DNA from: Methylobacterium sp. J-030
Lineage (GTDB): Bacteria > Pseudomonadota > Alphaproteobacteria > Rhizobiales > Beijerinckiaceae
Direction of reading: 5' to 3'
NCBI RefSeq assembly: GCF_022829545.1
Contig: NZ_JAKSYM010000326.1
Location: 1-61,227 of the forward strand
Length of the DNA stretch: 61,227 nt
Shown: piece after piece, positions 51,822-60,537 of the stretch
How the letters are laid out: each line of letters starts with the position of its first letter
Position numbering within the stretch: position 1 is the first letter of the stretch
Program-made: the position numbers and the translations under genes
The notes under the pieces: generated by a model
Told to the model about the DNA's origin: nothing
Seen by the model: the letters and a program-made list of their open reading frames with translations, nothing else
Database searches by the model: none

Positions 51822-52178
51822 TCAATGCGTCAGCCAGAGCCCCCCGCCGAGCGCCACCGCCGCGAACACGATGAAGCCGACGAAGGCCGGCACCACCCAG
51901 GGCTGCCGCTGGTGCACATAGCCGGCCTTCGTCTTCTCGGACGGCGCCCGCTCGTTCTGCCGGGCGAGCCTGACCTCCTGCGACGAGGGCGGCGTTCCGC
52001 CCGCCTCCTCGCAGGTCCCGAGCGGCGCCGCCCCGACATCCATGTGCGGCGTCTTGTCGGCGGTGCGACCGCTGTCGATGTCGCCCTTGAGCTGCGCGGT
52101 GGTCGGCGCATCGGAATCCGGCGGCGGATCGGCCGGCAGGCTGGCGGGCGGCGGCGGGGTCTCGGAACGCAGGGTCAT
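51822..52178 (-). CDS. Hypothetical C-terminally anchored protein
   Basis: 118 aa from ATG 52178, GGAGACC upstream. Pro-rich N-terminus, a conserved-looking TAQLKGDIDSGRTADKTPHM region, and one C-terminal helix (VVPAFVGFIVFAAVALGGGL). The family is not recognised. Confidence 0.6.
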   Translation of the reverse strand: MTLRSETPPPPASLPADPPPDSDAPTTAQLKGDIDSGRTADKTPHMDVGAAPLGTCEEAGGTPPSSQEVRLARQNERAPSEKTKAGYVHQRQPWVVPAFVGFIVFAAVALGGGLWLTH

Positions 52179-52249
52179 GAACGGGTCTCCAGCTCGATCC
52201 ATTCAACGCCTGGAAACGCCGTCGGCTGCGGTCAGGGATGTCGCGGGGC

Positions 52250-52711
52250 TCAACCCTCCCCGGATCCGCGTTTCAGCAGGGGGCGTTCGTAGAGTCCGGT
52301 CTCGCCGGTGAAGCCCGCCGCGGCGCAGAAGGCATGCAGGGCAGGCTGGTCCGGTCCGACGCGCAGGAGCAGCCGGTCGCAGCCGCCTTGGCGCGCCGCC
52401 CGCCCGGCCGCCTTCAGCAGCACCCGCCCGATGCCCCGGCGCCGGGATTCGGCCGCGACCAAGAGGGTCGTGATCAGGCCGAAGGGCCGCGGCGCGTCGA
52501 GGGTGCGGACGGGGGTGAGGGCGACGAGCCCGCTCGGCGGCCCCCATTCCACCGCGACGAGGATGGTGCCGCCGTCCCGCTGAAGGCCCTCGAGCCGGGT
52601 TGCCAGATCCGGAGCGCCGACCGGCACGCCGGTCTCGCTCAGGAGAGCGGCGAGGCCGGCGGCGTCGGAGCCCGCGGCCGCCCGGATCTCCAGCCCGTAC
52701 CGATTGCCCAC
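52250..52711 (-). CDS. GNAT N-acetyltransferase
   Basis: 153 aa from a GTG at 52711. Acetyl-CoA-binding pattern ITTLLVAAESRRRGIGRVLL and the final strand LHAFCAAAGFTGETGLYERP are typical of GNAT enzymes. Substrate unknown. Upstream is a cupin gene on the same strand. Confidence 0.85.
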   Translation of the reverse strand: MGNRYGLEIRAAAGSDAAGLAALLSETGVPVGAPDLATRLEGLQRDGGTILVAVEWGPPSGLVALTPVRTLDAPRPFGLITTLLVAAESRRRGIGRVLLKAAGRAARQGGCDRLLLRVGPDQPALHAFCAAAGFTGETGLYERPLLKRGSGEG

Positions 52712-52757
52712 GTCTCACTCCCGAACGACGGCACGGGCGTTCTCGAAGGGTCGCCCC

Positions 52758-53285
52758 TCAGACCCGGCGCCAGCCCGGCTGCGCCGGGTCGACCAGCCGG
52801 TAGTTGACCGGCGCCATGCCGCAGATGGCGATGACCGCCGGCTCCGTCCCGTCGCGGACCACGCCGTCGTAGTGCGGCGTCCCCGCGACCCGGCGGACGA
52901 AGCTGCCGGCCTTCACGGGCACGCAGGCGGCCGGATCGAAATCCGCTCCGCTGTTGCACCACCACGTTCCGGACAGGACCATGCAGAAGCGGTCCGAGGT
53001 GTAGGTGTGCGGCGCGCTCATGTAGCCCGGCCACCAGCGGATGAGCATATAGTACAGGCCGGTGCCGTTGAGGTCGCCGGTGAGGCCGCACCGGTCGACG
53101 CTGCGCTCGGGATAATCCTTCGACGGCACCCACGGCAGCGCGTCGGGCGCGCGGATGATGGTCTGCTCCGGGTTGAGCGGGCTGCCCTCGGCCGCGCTCG
53201 CCAGGAGCAGCGGGAGCGTGCCGAGGAGCGAAGCGGCCAGCAGGTCGCGCCGGCTCGCCTCCGGCCGGGTGTGCGTGTCCATCAT
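52758..53285 (-). CDS. Tat-exported cupin-fold protein
   Basis: 175 aa from ATG 53285. Signal with twin Arg (SRRDLLAASLLGTLPLLLAS). Then a single cupin barrel: YYMLIRWWPGYMSAPHTYTS (metal His), DRFCMVLSGTWWCNSGADFD and GSFVRRVAGTPHYDGVV (second metal His). Possibly a small-molecule oxygenase or sensor in the periplasm. No known partner is adjacent. Confidence 0.72.
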   Translation of the reverse strand: MMDTHTRPEASRRDLLAASLLGTLPLLLASAAEGSPLNPEQTIIRAPDALPWVPSKDYPERSVDRCGLTGDLNGTGLYYMLIRWWPGYMSAPHTYTSDRFCMVLSGTWWCNSGADFDPAACVPVKAGSFVRRVAGTPHYDGVVRDGTEPAVIAICGMAPVNYRLVDPAQPGWRRV

Positions 53286-53475
53286 CGCGGGTTCCATCCC
53301 TATTGCCGGCGGCCTGCCCGGCGGCATCCGCTCATGCAACGCAGACAGCCCGGATTCTCTCCCGCGGCGGGGGGGCGCGAAGTTTCAAACGGCCCGTCGT
53401 CTCAGGGGGGAGCCCGGGGCGGAACGCGCGGGGCGGAAGCGGCATTGCTCCGCAGGATCGGCGGAGGCGCGCAGC

Positions 53476-53658
53476 ATGGCGGATCAGGTGCGGGATCGAT
53501 CGCCGGACGGGCAGGGCGACGGGGATCCATCGGAAACCCGGCCGCCGAAGCGGCCGGTTCAGAACTCCGATGACGGGCGCATACCCCCGGAGCGTCGAAA
53601 GGCCGAGACGGAGATCGCTGCGGGCGACGTCGCCGACGATCTCGCCGACTTCGCCTGA
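53476..53658 (+). CDS. Small acidic hypothetical protein
   Basis: 60 aa from ATG 53476 with GGAGG nine bases upstream. Highly polar, mostly disordered (DRSPDGQGDGDPSETRPPKR, PPERRKAETEIAAGDVADDL). No domain recognised. Confidence 0.5.
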   Translation: MADQVRDRSPDGQGDGDPSETRPPKRPVQNSDDGRIPPERRKAETEIAAGDVADDLADFA

Positions 53659-53742
53659 CGGAGGCGCCCCGCGGGGGCATCCGATCTCAGGGTCCGTTTG
53701 ACGGGAGCACAAGGTCTTCCGCGTCGCACGGACCGTTCACGT

Positions 53743-53868
53743 CGTGGTTCCGAGAGGTCGAGACCTTTCGCGGGTCCGGGGCGGAGCCCTGGGGAACGTC
53801 TCGAAGCCGGACATCTCAGGGCCCTGTCCTGCGCACCCGCCGAGGGGCAGAGCCCTTTGCAAGCCCGG
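53743..53868 (+). repeat. Dispersed intergenic repeat, family 1, copy B
   Basis: Starts GTTCCGAGAGGTCGAGACCT, then TTCGCGGGTCCGGGGCGGAG and CATCTCAGGGC, and ends with AGAGCCCTTTGCAAGCCCGG. It lies between the 60-aa gene and convergent mucR. Confidence 0.65.
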
Positions 53869-53951
53869 GTTCCACGATCAAGCGGGCGCTCGGCACCCGG
53901 GCCCACGCGCCGAACCGTCTGCGGCTCGGCGGGGCGCCCGGATGTGCGCAC

Positions 53952-54452
53952 TCAGGCGGTTTCCTTGGCCTTGCGCGGGCGGCTCGCGCGCTTCGGCTTC
54001 TCGGCGACGTCCTCGGCCGGCTCCTCGACCGCCGCGGACTTGCGGCGCTGCTGGCCGAGGCCCAGGCTGCGGGCGAGTTCGGAGCGCTGCGCCGAGTAGC
54101 TCGCGGCCGTCGAGGGATAGTCCCGCGGCAGGCCGAAGCGCTCGCGATACTGCTCGATCGTCAGGCCGTTGCGCGAGAGATGGCGCTTGAGCGTCTTGTA
54201 GGGCTTGCCGTCGATGAAGGAGACCAGCGCGTCGGGGGTCACCGACTTGCGGATCTGCGCCGCCGTCGGCTTGTCGGCCGCCTCCGTGACGGCCGCCGCG
54301 GGGGCCGACAGCTTCGCCAGCGCGGCGTGGACGCCGGCGAGCAGGCCGGGCAACTCGCTGATCGGCACGGAATTGTTCGAGACATACGCGGAGACGATGT
54401 CAGAGGCCTGCTCGATAAAGGTCTGCTGCTGTTCAGGGGCGTTGTCGTCCAT
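53952..54452 (-). CDS. mucR: MucR/Ros-family regulator lacking the zinc Cys
   Basis: 166 aa. Global AT-rich-DNA-binding regulator of motility, exopolysaccharide and symbiosis in Rhizobiales. Visible: SVTPDALVSFIDGKPYKTLK, RHLSRNGLTIEQYRERFGLP, DYPSTAASYSAQRSELARSL and GLGQQRRK. The usual zinc ligand Cys in the CLEDGKK position is replaced by Ser-Phe (SFIDGKP), so the prokaryotic zinc finger would lack its first Cys. Cys-less variants are known in Mesorhizobium. The upstream AT-rich gap suits autoregulation. Confidence 0.92.
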   Translation of the reverse strand: MDDNAPEQQQTFIEQASDIVSAYVSNNSVPISELPGLLAGVHAALAKLSAPAAAVTEAADKPTAAQIRKSVTPDALVSFIDGKPYKTLKRHLSRNGLTIEQYRERFGLPRDYPSTAASYSAQRSELARSLGLGQQRRKSAAVEEPAEDVAEKPKRASRPRKAKETA

Positions 54453-54479
54453 CGATGATTCCCTCTATGCGGTGGTGGT

Positions 54480-54498
54480 GAGACGGTTCTAACGTCTC
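54480..54498. promoter_or_regulatory. Inverted repeat in the mucR leader
   Basis: GAGACG (54480-54485) and CGTCTC (54493-54498) flank a 7-base AT-rich loop, about 28 bp upstream of the mucR start codon. Could be an operator or hairpin. Confidence 0.4.
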
Positions 54499-54960
54499 TG
54501 CAGCAAAATCAAGTCGTCGTCGAGCATTTCCCTACACAACGCGCCGGCCGTTAACACGCATATTATTCAACCGCCCGGTCGAGCTGAAATCGTTGCCCGT
54601 GAAACCCGATGGGCGGGATCGCCAGTTTGACGAGTTCCCGGCCGCCACCGCGGTGCCTGTGGGCCTCCGACCGGTGGCAAGCCGATCCGTTCGTCTGCGA
54701 AGATCGGTTCCGCGTCTGACGAGATCGGTGAAATCTCGACGCGCGTCCTGTGGCGCCATGATTGTTCGCGCCGCGCCATCAGGAAGATCGCGCCGCGGTT
54801 TTCGGTTGGAGCCGGCATGGCGCGGTCCGCGACAGGGTTCGGGGCCGCCGGAGTGCCCCGGCATCGGAACGCAGGCTCGGCCCCGGGAGCGTTGGGACCG
54901 GGAGCCTTGGGACTGGACGCCGCCTGCGCCATAAGGGGTGCAGCAGGGCGAACCGGGACG
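54499..54960. other. 460-bp divergent intergenic region
   Basis: Between mucR and the thioesterase. The first 80 bp are AT-rich (CATATTATTC near 54560), as expected for a MucR target. No gene recognised. Confidence 0.4.
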
Positions 54961-55374
54961 GTGGGCGTGGGTCAGGACTGGGAGCCGGGCACCGTTTTCG
55001 GCGCGCACATTCCGTTCGTCCGGTTCTGCGGGATCGAGGCCCTCGACGTCCACGAGGGGCGGACACGGCTGCGGCTGGTCCTGCAGCCCGAGCATGCCAA
55101 CAATCTCGGCATCGCCCACGGGGGCGTGCTCTGCACCCTGCTCGACGTTGCCCTCGGCACGGCGGCGCGCCTCAGCGTCGGGCGCCCCGTGGTGACCCTC
55201 GACATGCAGACCCGGTTCCTGAATCCGGGCCGCGGCGTCCTGCTCGCGGAGGGGCGCGTCACCCGGGCCGGGCGCGCTGTGATCTTCTGCGAGGCCGAGA
55301 TCCGCGGCGCCGACGGGGCCCCGGTGGCGAGCGCGACCGGCCTGCTCAAGCCCGTGGGCAGATCCGCGGATTAG
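54961..55374 (+). CDS. PaaI-type hotdog thioesterase
   Basis: 137 aa from GTG 54961. Motif HANNLGIAHGGVLCTLLDVA, the HGG loop of hotdog enzymes, followed by VVTLDMQTRFLNPGRGVLLA and EIRGADGAPVASATGLLKPV. Cleaves acyl-CoA thioesters; substrate unknown. A longer frame exists from 54817 but its N-terminus is low complexity. 60 bp upstream of hemF. Confidence 0.8.
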   Translation: MGVGQDWEPGTVFGAHIPFVRFCGIEALDVHEGRTRLRLVLQPEHANNLGIAHGGVLCTLLDVALGTAARLSVGRPVVTLDMQTRFLNPGRGVLLAEGRVTRAGRAVIFCEAEIRGADGAPVASATGLLKPVGRSAD

Positions 55375-55434
55375 CGGACGCCGCCGGCCGGGACCGAATT
55401 GACGGCGGCCCGGCGGGGTGGGAAAGCCTGGGGC

Positions 55435-56367
55435 ATGACGATGCCGGACGACGCGCGCGCAGCCCTGGCTGCGCCTCCCTCCGAGGCCGATGTCACGGCC
55501 ATGAAATCCGAGGCCGCCGCGTGGTTCGCGACCCTGCGGGACCGCATCCTCGCGGCGCTGGAGGCCATCGAGGCGGAGGCCGCGGGTCCGTTCCATCCGG
55601 ACGCGCCGGACGGGCCGGGCCGCTTCGTGAAGACGCCCTGGGACCGCACCGACCATACCGGCCGGCCCGGCGGCGGCGGCGTCATGGCGATGCTCAAGGG
55701 CCGGGTGTTCGAGAAGGCCGGCGTCCACATCTCGACCGTGCACGGCGAGTTCGCGCCGGAATTCCGCGCCCAGATGCCGGGCGCCGACGAGGATCCGCGG
55801 TTCTTCGCCACCGGCATCTCGCTGATCGCCCATCCCTGGAACCCGCACGTGCCGACCGTGCACATGAACACCCGCTTCGTCGCGACCACGCGGGCGTGGT
55901 TCGGCGGCGGCGCCGATCTCACCCCCGTGCTCGACCGGCGCCGCACCCAGGACGACCCGGACAGCCGCCATTTCCACGCCTGCCTGGAGCGGGCCTGCGT
56001 GGCCCACGGCGTCGACTATGCGCGCTACAAGGCGTGGTGCGAGGCGTACTTCCACCTCAAGCACCGCAACGAGCCGCGCGGCATCGGCGGGATTTTTTAC
56101 GATTATCGCTGGACCGGCGACCCGCAGGCCGACCTCGCCTTCACGCGCGACGTGGGCGGGGCCTTCCTGGCGGCATATCCGAAGATCGTGCGCGACAACG
56201 TCCGCACCGCCTGGACCGAGGCCGACCGCATTGAGCAGCAGGTGCGGCGCGGGCGCTACGTCGAGTTCAACTTGCTCTACGACCGGGGCACGATCTTCGG
56301 CCTGAAGACCGGCGGCAACGTCGCGTCGATCCTGTCGTCGATGCCGCCCTCGGTGCGCTGGCCGTGA
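55435..56367 (+). CDS. hemF: Oxygen-dependent coproporphyrinogen III oxidase
   Basis: 310 aa from ATG 55435. Haem biosynthesis: two oxidative decarboxylations to protoporphyrinogen IX. Signatures: GGGGVMAMLKGRVFEKAGVH, HPWNPHVPTVHMNTRF (with conserved His), AWFGGGADLTPVL, HLKHRNEPRGIGGIFYDY and RYVEFNLLYDRGTIFGL. Followed ten bases later by a helicase gene. The oxygen-dependent form matches an aerobe. Confidence 0.97.
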   Translation: MTMPDDARAALAAPPSEADVTAMKSEAAAWFATLRDRILAALEAIEAEAAGPFHPDAPDGPGRFVKTPWDRTDHTGRPGGGGVMAMLKGRVFEKAGVHISTVHGEFAPEFRAQMPGADEDPRFFATGISLIAHPWNPHVPTVHMNTRFVATTRAWFGGGADLTPVLDRRRTQDDPDSRHFHACLERACVAHGVDYARYKAWCEAYFHLKHRNEPRGIGGIFYDYRWTGDPQADLAFTRDVGGAFLAAYPKIVRDNVRTAWTEADRIEQQVRRGRYVEFNLLYDRGTIFGLKTGGNVASILSSMPPSVRWP

Positions 56368-56377
56368 CGGGGCCGTC

Positions 56378-57496
56378 GTGAGCGCGGGGCTGCCCGCGGC
56401 CTACGCCCCCCAGCAGGACGCGGCGCTCAAGGCGATCGCCGCGTGGCGGCGGGACGGCGGATCCCAGGTCTTCCGGCTGTTCGGCTATGCCGGCACCGGC
56501 AAGACCACGCTCGCCCGGCGGATCGCCGAGGACGTCGACGGCACGGTGGTGTACGGCGCCTTCACGGGCAAGGCGGCTTCGGTGATGCGCCAGAAGGGCT
56601 GCTACGACGCCGCCACGATCCACTCGCTGATCTACCGCACCAAGGAGGCGGAGGAGGGCGGGCCGACCTTCACGCTGAACCGCTCCGGCCCCGCCGCCAA
56701 GGCGGACCTGATCATCATCGACGAGTGCTCGATGGTGGATTCCGACCTCGGCACCGACCTCCTGTCGTTCGAGCGGCCGGTGCTGGTGCTGGGCGACCCG
56801 GCGCAATTGCCGCCGGTGCGCGGCGGCGGCTTCTTCACCGAGGCCGAGCCCGACGTGATGCTCACCGAGGTCCACCGGCAGGCCAAGGACGACCCGATCG
56901 TCCGCATGGCGATGACGATCCGCGAGGGCGGCCGGCTGGAGCTGGGCACCTACGGCCAGAGCCGGGTGGTCGCGCGCCGCGCCCTCGACCCGGCCGAGGT
57001 GCTGGAATGCGACCAAGTGCTGGTCGGGCTCAACAAGACGCGCCGGCTGTACAATGCCCGTCTGCGGGAGCTCGCCGGCCACACCGATCCGATGCCGGCG
57101 ATCGGCGAGAAGCTGGTCTGCCTGCGCAACGACCGGGTGAAGGGCCTGCTCAATGGCTCGACCTGGACGGTCCACGCCCTGCGCGCGCCGCCGCGGCCGG
57201 ACATGATCCGCCTCGACGTGGTGCCCGAGGATGACCCGGCGCTGCGCCGGAAGCCCACCGACATCAAGGTGTTGCGCGCGATGATCACCGGCGCGGACGA
57301 GGAGATCCCGCTGTTCCTGCGCCGGGAGACCGACGAGTTCACCTACGGCTACGCGCTGACGGTGCACAAGGCGCAAGGCTCGCAGTGGGACCGGGTGACC
57401 CTCTTCGACGAATCCTACGCCTTCCGCGAGCACCGGGCGCGCTGGCTCTACACGGGCCTGACCCGCGCCGCGCAGGCGATCACCGTGGTGGTCTGA
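56378..57496 (+). CDS. RecD-like/Dda-like superfamily 1 DNA helicase
   Basis: 372 aa from a GTG start. Walker A FGYAGTGKTTLARRIAED, Walker B IIIDECSMVD, LVLGDPAQLPPV (motif III), and C-terminal YALTVHKAQGSQWDRVTLFD (motif V) with YTGLTRAAQAITVVV (motif VI). Small ATP-dependent helicases of this type are common in phages and bacteria. The tight link to hemF is probably transcriptional only. Confidence 0.9.
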   Translation: MSAGLPAAYAPQQDAALKAIAAWRRDGGSQVFRLFGYAGTGKTTLARRIAEDVDGTVVYGAFTGKAASVMRQKGCYDAATIHSLIYRTKEAEEGGPTFTLNRSGPAAKADLIIIDECSMVDSDLGTDLLSFERPVLVLGDPAQLPPVRGGGFFTEAEPDVMLTEVHRQAKDDPIVRMAMTIREGGRLELGTYGQSRVVARRALDPAEVLECDQVLVGLNKTRRLYNARLRELAGHTDPMPAIGEKLVCLRNDRVKGLLNGSTWTVHALRAPPRPDMIRLDVVPEDDPALRRKPTDIKVLRAMITGADEEIPLFLRRETDEFTYGYALTVHKAQGSQWDRVTLFDESYAFREHRARWLYTGLTRAAQAITVVV

Positions 57497-57522
57497 GCTT
57501 CTTGCCCTGGAGCTTCCTTGGC

Positions 57523-57643
57523 CCCGGGAGTCCGGGTTTCCAAAGGACTGAAGCCCCCTGGCGGGTTCTCAAGGTGGAGCCCTGAGATGGTGACCAGGGC
57601 TCCGCCCTGGACCCGTGAAAGGTCTCGACCTTTCGAGACCACG
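57523..57643 (-). repeat. Dispersed intergenic repeat, family 1, copy C (inverted)
   Basis: Reverse complement reads CGAAAGGTCGAGACCTTTCA, GGGTCCAGGGCGGAGCCCTGG-like, CATCTCAGGGC and CAGTCCTTTGGAAACCCGGA, matching copies A and B. It lies just after the helicase gene. Confidence 0.65.
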
Positions 57644-57966
57644 ACGGGATCCGTCCGGGTGCCGCGGACCACCCTGCACGCCGGTCGAACGGGCTCTCGG
57701 GCCGCCGCGACGCGGCGACCGTGCGCGTCGATGACGCGTCCGCCGTCCGCCTTCACGAATTCGCCCTGCGGCGGCGGCAGGAGATCGCGCACGGCGAGGC
57801 CGGCGCGCCGCGAGGCTGCGGATCACGCGGTGGCAGCCGATATCGGCTTGGGGGGCACTGCGCCTATCCCCCTTGCGCGAACCTGCGTCGTGTGACGGGC
57901 AATCGAGCGCGGCTCTCGGCGCTTGCCCTGACACCGCAACCCCGTTATGACCCCCTCGGCTGTGCT

Positions 57967-58005
57967 CGAGGGCCTGTCCCCGACTCTTTGGGGGACAGGC
58001 CCTCG
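57967..58005. terminator. Perfect 15-bp hairpin upstream of tRNA-Ser
   Basis: CGAGGGCCTGTCCCC (57967-57981) and GGGGACAGGCCCTCG (57991-58005) pair perfectly around a 9-base loop. There is no U-tract, so it is not a standard rho-independent terminator. It lies 60 bp before the tRNA. It may insulate the tRNA from upstream transcription, or be a repeat. Confidence 0.45.
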
Positions 58006-58064
58006 GTCTAGCCCGAGCAATGATTCCGGTTCCGGCGCCGCGCGCCTGGGTTGGGATCACTGCT

Positions 58065-58154
58065 GGAGAGGTGGCAGAGCGGTTGAATGCACCGCACTCG
58101 AAATGCGGCATGCCTGCAAGGGCATCGGGGGTTCGAATCCCCCCCTCTCCGCCA
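58065..58154 (+). tRNA. tRNA-Ser (anticodon CGA)
   Basis: 90 nt with the long variable arm of a class II tRNA. The acceptor GGAGAGG (58065-58071) pairs with CCTCTCC (58144-58150); a discriminator G and encoded CCA (58152-58154) follow. The anticodon loop reads CTCGAAA with anticodon CGA, and the T-arm is GGGGGTTCGAATCCCCCC-like. It serves as the attachment site of the adjacent integrase element (inference). Confidence 0.95.
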
Positions 58155-58160
58155 GCTCAT

Positions 58161-58248
58161 TGTTCGCCGCTGTTCGCCCTCATTCGAAAACGCCTTATAA
58201 CCAAGGTGTTAAGCGGCTGCGCTGGTCATTGATGTTCACCCACATTCG
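58161..58248 (+). repeat. Candidate integrase arm-type repeats
   Basis: TGTTCGCCGC (58161-58170), TGTTCGCCCTCATTCG (58171-58186) and TGTTCACCCACATTCG (58233-58248) are spaced repeats just right of the tRNA and before the integrase gene. The place and the pattern suit accessory Int-binding sites. Unproven. Confidence 0.4.
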
Positions 58249-58299
58249 CTACGATCCGCGCCAGCCGCTGGGGTAATCGCTGGGGGTTTGGCGGACACT

Positions 58300-59508
58300 A
58301 TGTCACGCGCGGTCAATAAGCTCACGGCCCGCACTGTTCAAACGGTCGGTCCCGGCCGATTCGGAGACGGCGATGGCCTTTACCTCATTGTCGACCCAAG
58401 CGGAGCCCGCCGCTGGATCTTCCTCTATCGCTGCAATGGCAGGCAGCGAGAGATGGGCCTTGGTGGTGCACATGTCGTCACCCTGGCCGACGCCCGCCGC
58501 AAGCGCGACGAGGCTCGTCGGCTGCTCGCAGACGGCCTCGACCCACTTGAGGCCCGGCGCAAGAATGAGGCACCCGCAACTCCAGCCATGACCTTCGGCG
58601 CCTTCGCCGATCAACTCGTGCCCGAACTGGCCAAGGGCTTCCGCAATACCAAGCATGCCGCACAGTGGACGAGCACGCTCAACGCCTACGCTTCAAGCCT
58701 CCGATCCAAGCCCCTCGACGCCATCACGACCGACGACCTGCTCGCGGTACTCCGACCGATCTGGTCCACGAAGGCGGAGACTGCATCGCGCGTCCGCGGG
58801 CGCATCGAGAAGGTGTTGGACGCCGCTAAAGCGAAGGGGCTGCGCACGGGCGAAAACCCGGCGCGCTGGCGTGGCCATTTGGATCAGCTTCTCTCCAAAC
58901 GGCGCAAGCTCACACGCGGGCACCATGCTGCGCTCGCCTATGAGGCGGTGCCGGCGTTCGTCGCTGACCTACGTACTCGGGATGGTATTGCCGCGCGGGC
59001 GCTGGAGCTTGCGATCTTGACGGTTGCTCGCGTGGGCGAGGTCGTGGGAGCACGGTGGGATGAGGTCGACGTGACTGCTAAACTATGGATAGTGCCGGCC
59101 GCGCGCATGAAAGCTGAACGCGACCACCGGGTTCCTCTCACAGATCGCGCGCTCGTGATCCTTGCGGAGATGATGCAGCTTCGCCGCGGGCCCTACGTAT
59201 TCGAAGGCTACCGAAGCGACCGGCACCTCTCGACAGGCGCATTCGACGCACTGCTTGAACGTATGAAAGTCAAAGCGACGACGCACGGCTTCCGCTCGTC
59301 GTTTCGGGATTGGGCCGGCGATTGCACGGAGTTCCCCCGAGAGGTCGCGGAGGCGGCGCTTGCTCATGCAGTCGGGGACAAGGCGGAGCAGGCGTACCGG
59401 CGAGGTGACGCACTGGCGAAGCGCCGTGCGCTCATGGAGGCATGGGCGGCATATGTTGCGACAGGCGAACCGACCCGCACGCCTCTTTCAGAGACAGAGC
59501 AGCCATAA
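58300..59508 (+). CDS. Tyrosine recombinase/integrase with DUF4102 arm-binding domain
   Basis: 402 aa from ATG 58300. The N-terminal arm-binding domain (KLTARTVQTVGPGRFGDGDG, LYLIVDPSGARRWIFLYRCN) is followed by the core-binding and catalytic domains. Catalytic residues: Arg in LTVARVGEVVGARW, the HxxR in THGFRSSFRDWAGD, and the nucleophilic Tyr in AHAVGDKAEQAYRR. Located 146 bp downstream of tRNA-Ser(CGA), so it most likely integrated there. Its codon use is only slightly different from the chromosome. Confidence 0.95.
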   Translation: MSRAVNKLTARTVQTVGPGRFGDGDGLYLIVDPSGARRWIFLYRCNGRQREMGLGGAHVVTLADARRKRDEARRLLADGLDPLEARRKNEAPATPAMTFGAFADQLVPELAKGFRNTKHAAQWTSTLNAYASSLRSKPLDAITTDDLLAVLRPIWSTKAETASRVRGRIEKVLDAAKAKGLRTGENPARWRGHLDQLLSKRRKLTRGHHAALAYEAVPAFVADLRTRDGIAARALELAILTVARVGEVVGARWDEVDVTAKLWIVPAARMKAERDHRVPLTDRALVILAEMMQLRRGPYVFEGYRSDRHLSTGAFDALLERMKVKATTHGFRSSFRDWAGDCTEFPREVAEAALAHAVGDKAEQAYRRGDALAKRRALMEAWAAYVATGEPTRTPLSETEQP

Positions 59509-59568
59509 TCAAAAGCAACCGCAATTGAAAATCTTATAGTTGCATATATTGCACAGAAGGGCTGCTAC

Positions 59569-60537
59569 ATGGCGCGAGCGACATCGTTCCGAAAACGGCT
59601 TTCCCCGATGAGAGTCCCTTTTGAGCAAACCGAAGAACTTGTAATAAGATTTGCAGATCGTATCGGCCGGATTCTCTACGACAACAACTGGTCAGCGACT
59701 GAAAGGAGCAAGCTCAATCACCGGGAGCTGTCACCCTCTGCGGGAAGCGATGAGGATCTTGCTTCAACGGTTCGCAATCAAATCATTATCGGCTTGCGTC
59801 TTGGAGTTCTGACTGCCTCAGTATGGCTGACAGTTTCTACTTGGGAGGTAGTTCGGCAGCCCCCTCAACCGGAGGATGAGGATGAAGCGACTTGCGCATC
59901 CGATGGGGACGACGATCCCCTAAGGGGGGACGATGGTTCACCAAAAGCCCGGCAATTCCGTATAAAGCCAGACTATTGGAAAGCTTCCGAAGACGATCTG
60001 GACTTAGACTGGCTTGAATCTAAGATAACGCTTCCGACAATATGTCTTTCAGATGATTCCTGGACGCCGCGACGTGATCGCCCTATCATTGAAACATATA
60101 AGGTAAATCCTACTGAACGAAGCGTACCATTATACATTCGTTTTCCGCATCGAGCTCTGCACGAACTTGTCAAATATGCAGATGTCCCGAGCCATGAGTG
60201 GCTAGCTCGCTACAAAATTTACCGTGAACAAGGCCGCGCCGAGGTGCCGGCTGTTATGTGGCGTTACTTGGCTATAAAAAGCTATAACAAGGAAAACGCC
60301 CCATCCGCTGAAGAATTATCGCGAATTGCGCTAGATTATCTGAGAGTGCAAGGATTTGAGGAGTCCGGCGATAAAGCTACAGCGAACGCGCGCAACGCCA
60401 GCCTTGCAGAAATGGCTCGCTCAGTCCGCGAGCAATTCATGGACCCACACCCTAATTTAAGCGCTTCCGTCGTTGTCTCCGGCAATCCGCGCGCTCGCCG
60501 GCGGAAATCACAGGTCCGCACCAGCGGGGGGAGGTAA
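59569..60537 (+). CDS. Unknown cargo protein of the tRNA-Ser element
   Basis: 322 aa. Markedly AT-richer than anything else in the window, with A/T-ending codons, so clearly foreign. Early part has a helical segment EELVIRFADRIGRILYDNNW and a hydrophobic one GLRLGVLTASVWLTV; the middle is acidic (EDEDEATCASDGDDD), then beta-rich (TYKVNPTERSVPLYIRFPHR) and a C-terminal helical part (LSRIALDYLRVQGFEESGDK). A basic tail RARRRKSQVR ends it. No known domain recognised. Sits 60 bp after the integrase with an AT-rich promoter-like gap (TTGCATATATTGCA). Could be a defence, regulatory or replication-linked gene; function unknown. Confidence 0.75.
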   Translation: MARATSFRKRLSPMRVPFEQTEELVIRFADRIGRILYDNNWSATERSKLNHRELSPSAGSDEDLASTVRNQIIIGLRLGVLTASVWLTVSTWEVVRQPPQPEDEDEATCASDGDDDPLRGDDGSPKARQFRIKPDYWKASEDDLDLDWLESKITLPTICLSDDSWTPRRDRPIIETYKVNPTERSVPLYIRFPHRALHELVKYADVPSHEWLARYKIYREQGRAEVPAVMWRYLAIKSYNKENAPSAEELSRIALDYLRVQGFEESGDKATANARNASLAEMARSVREQFMDPHPNLSASVVVSGNPRARRRKSQVRTSGGR

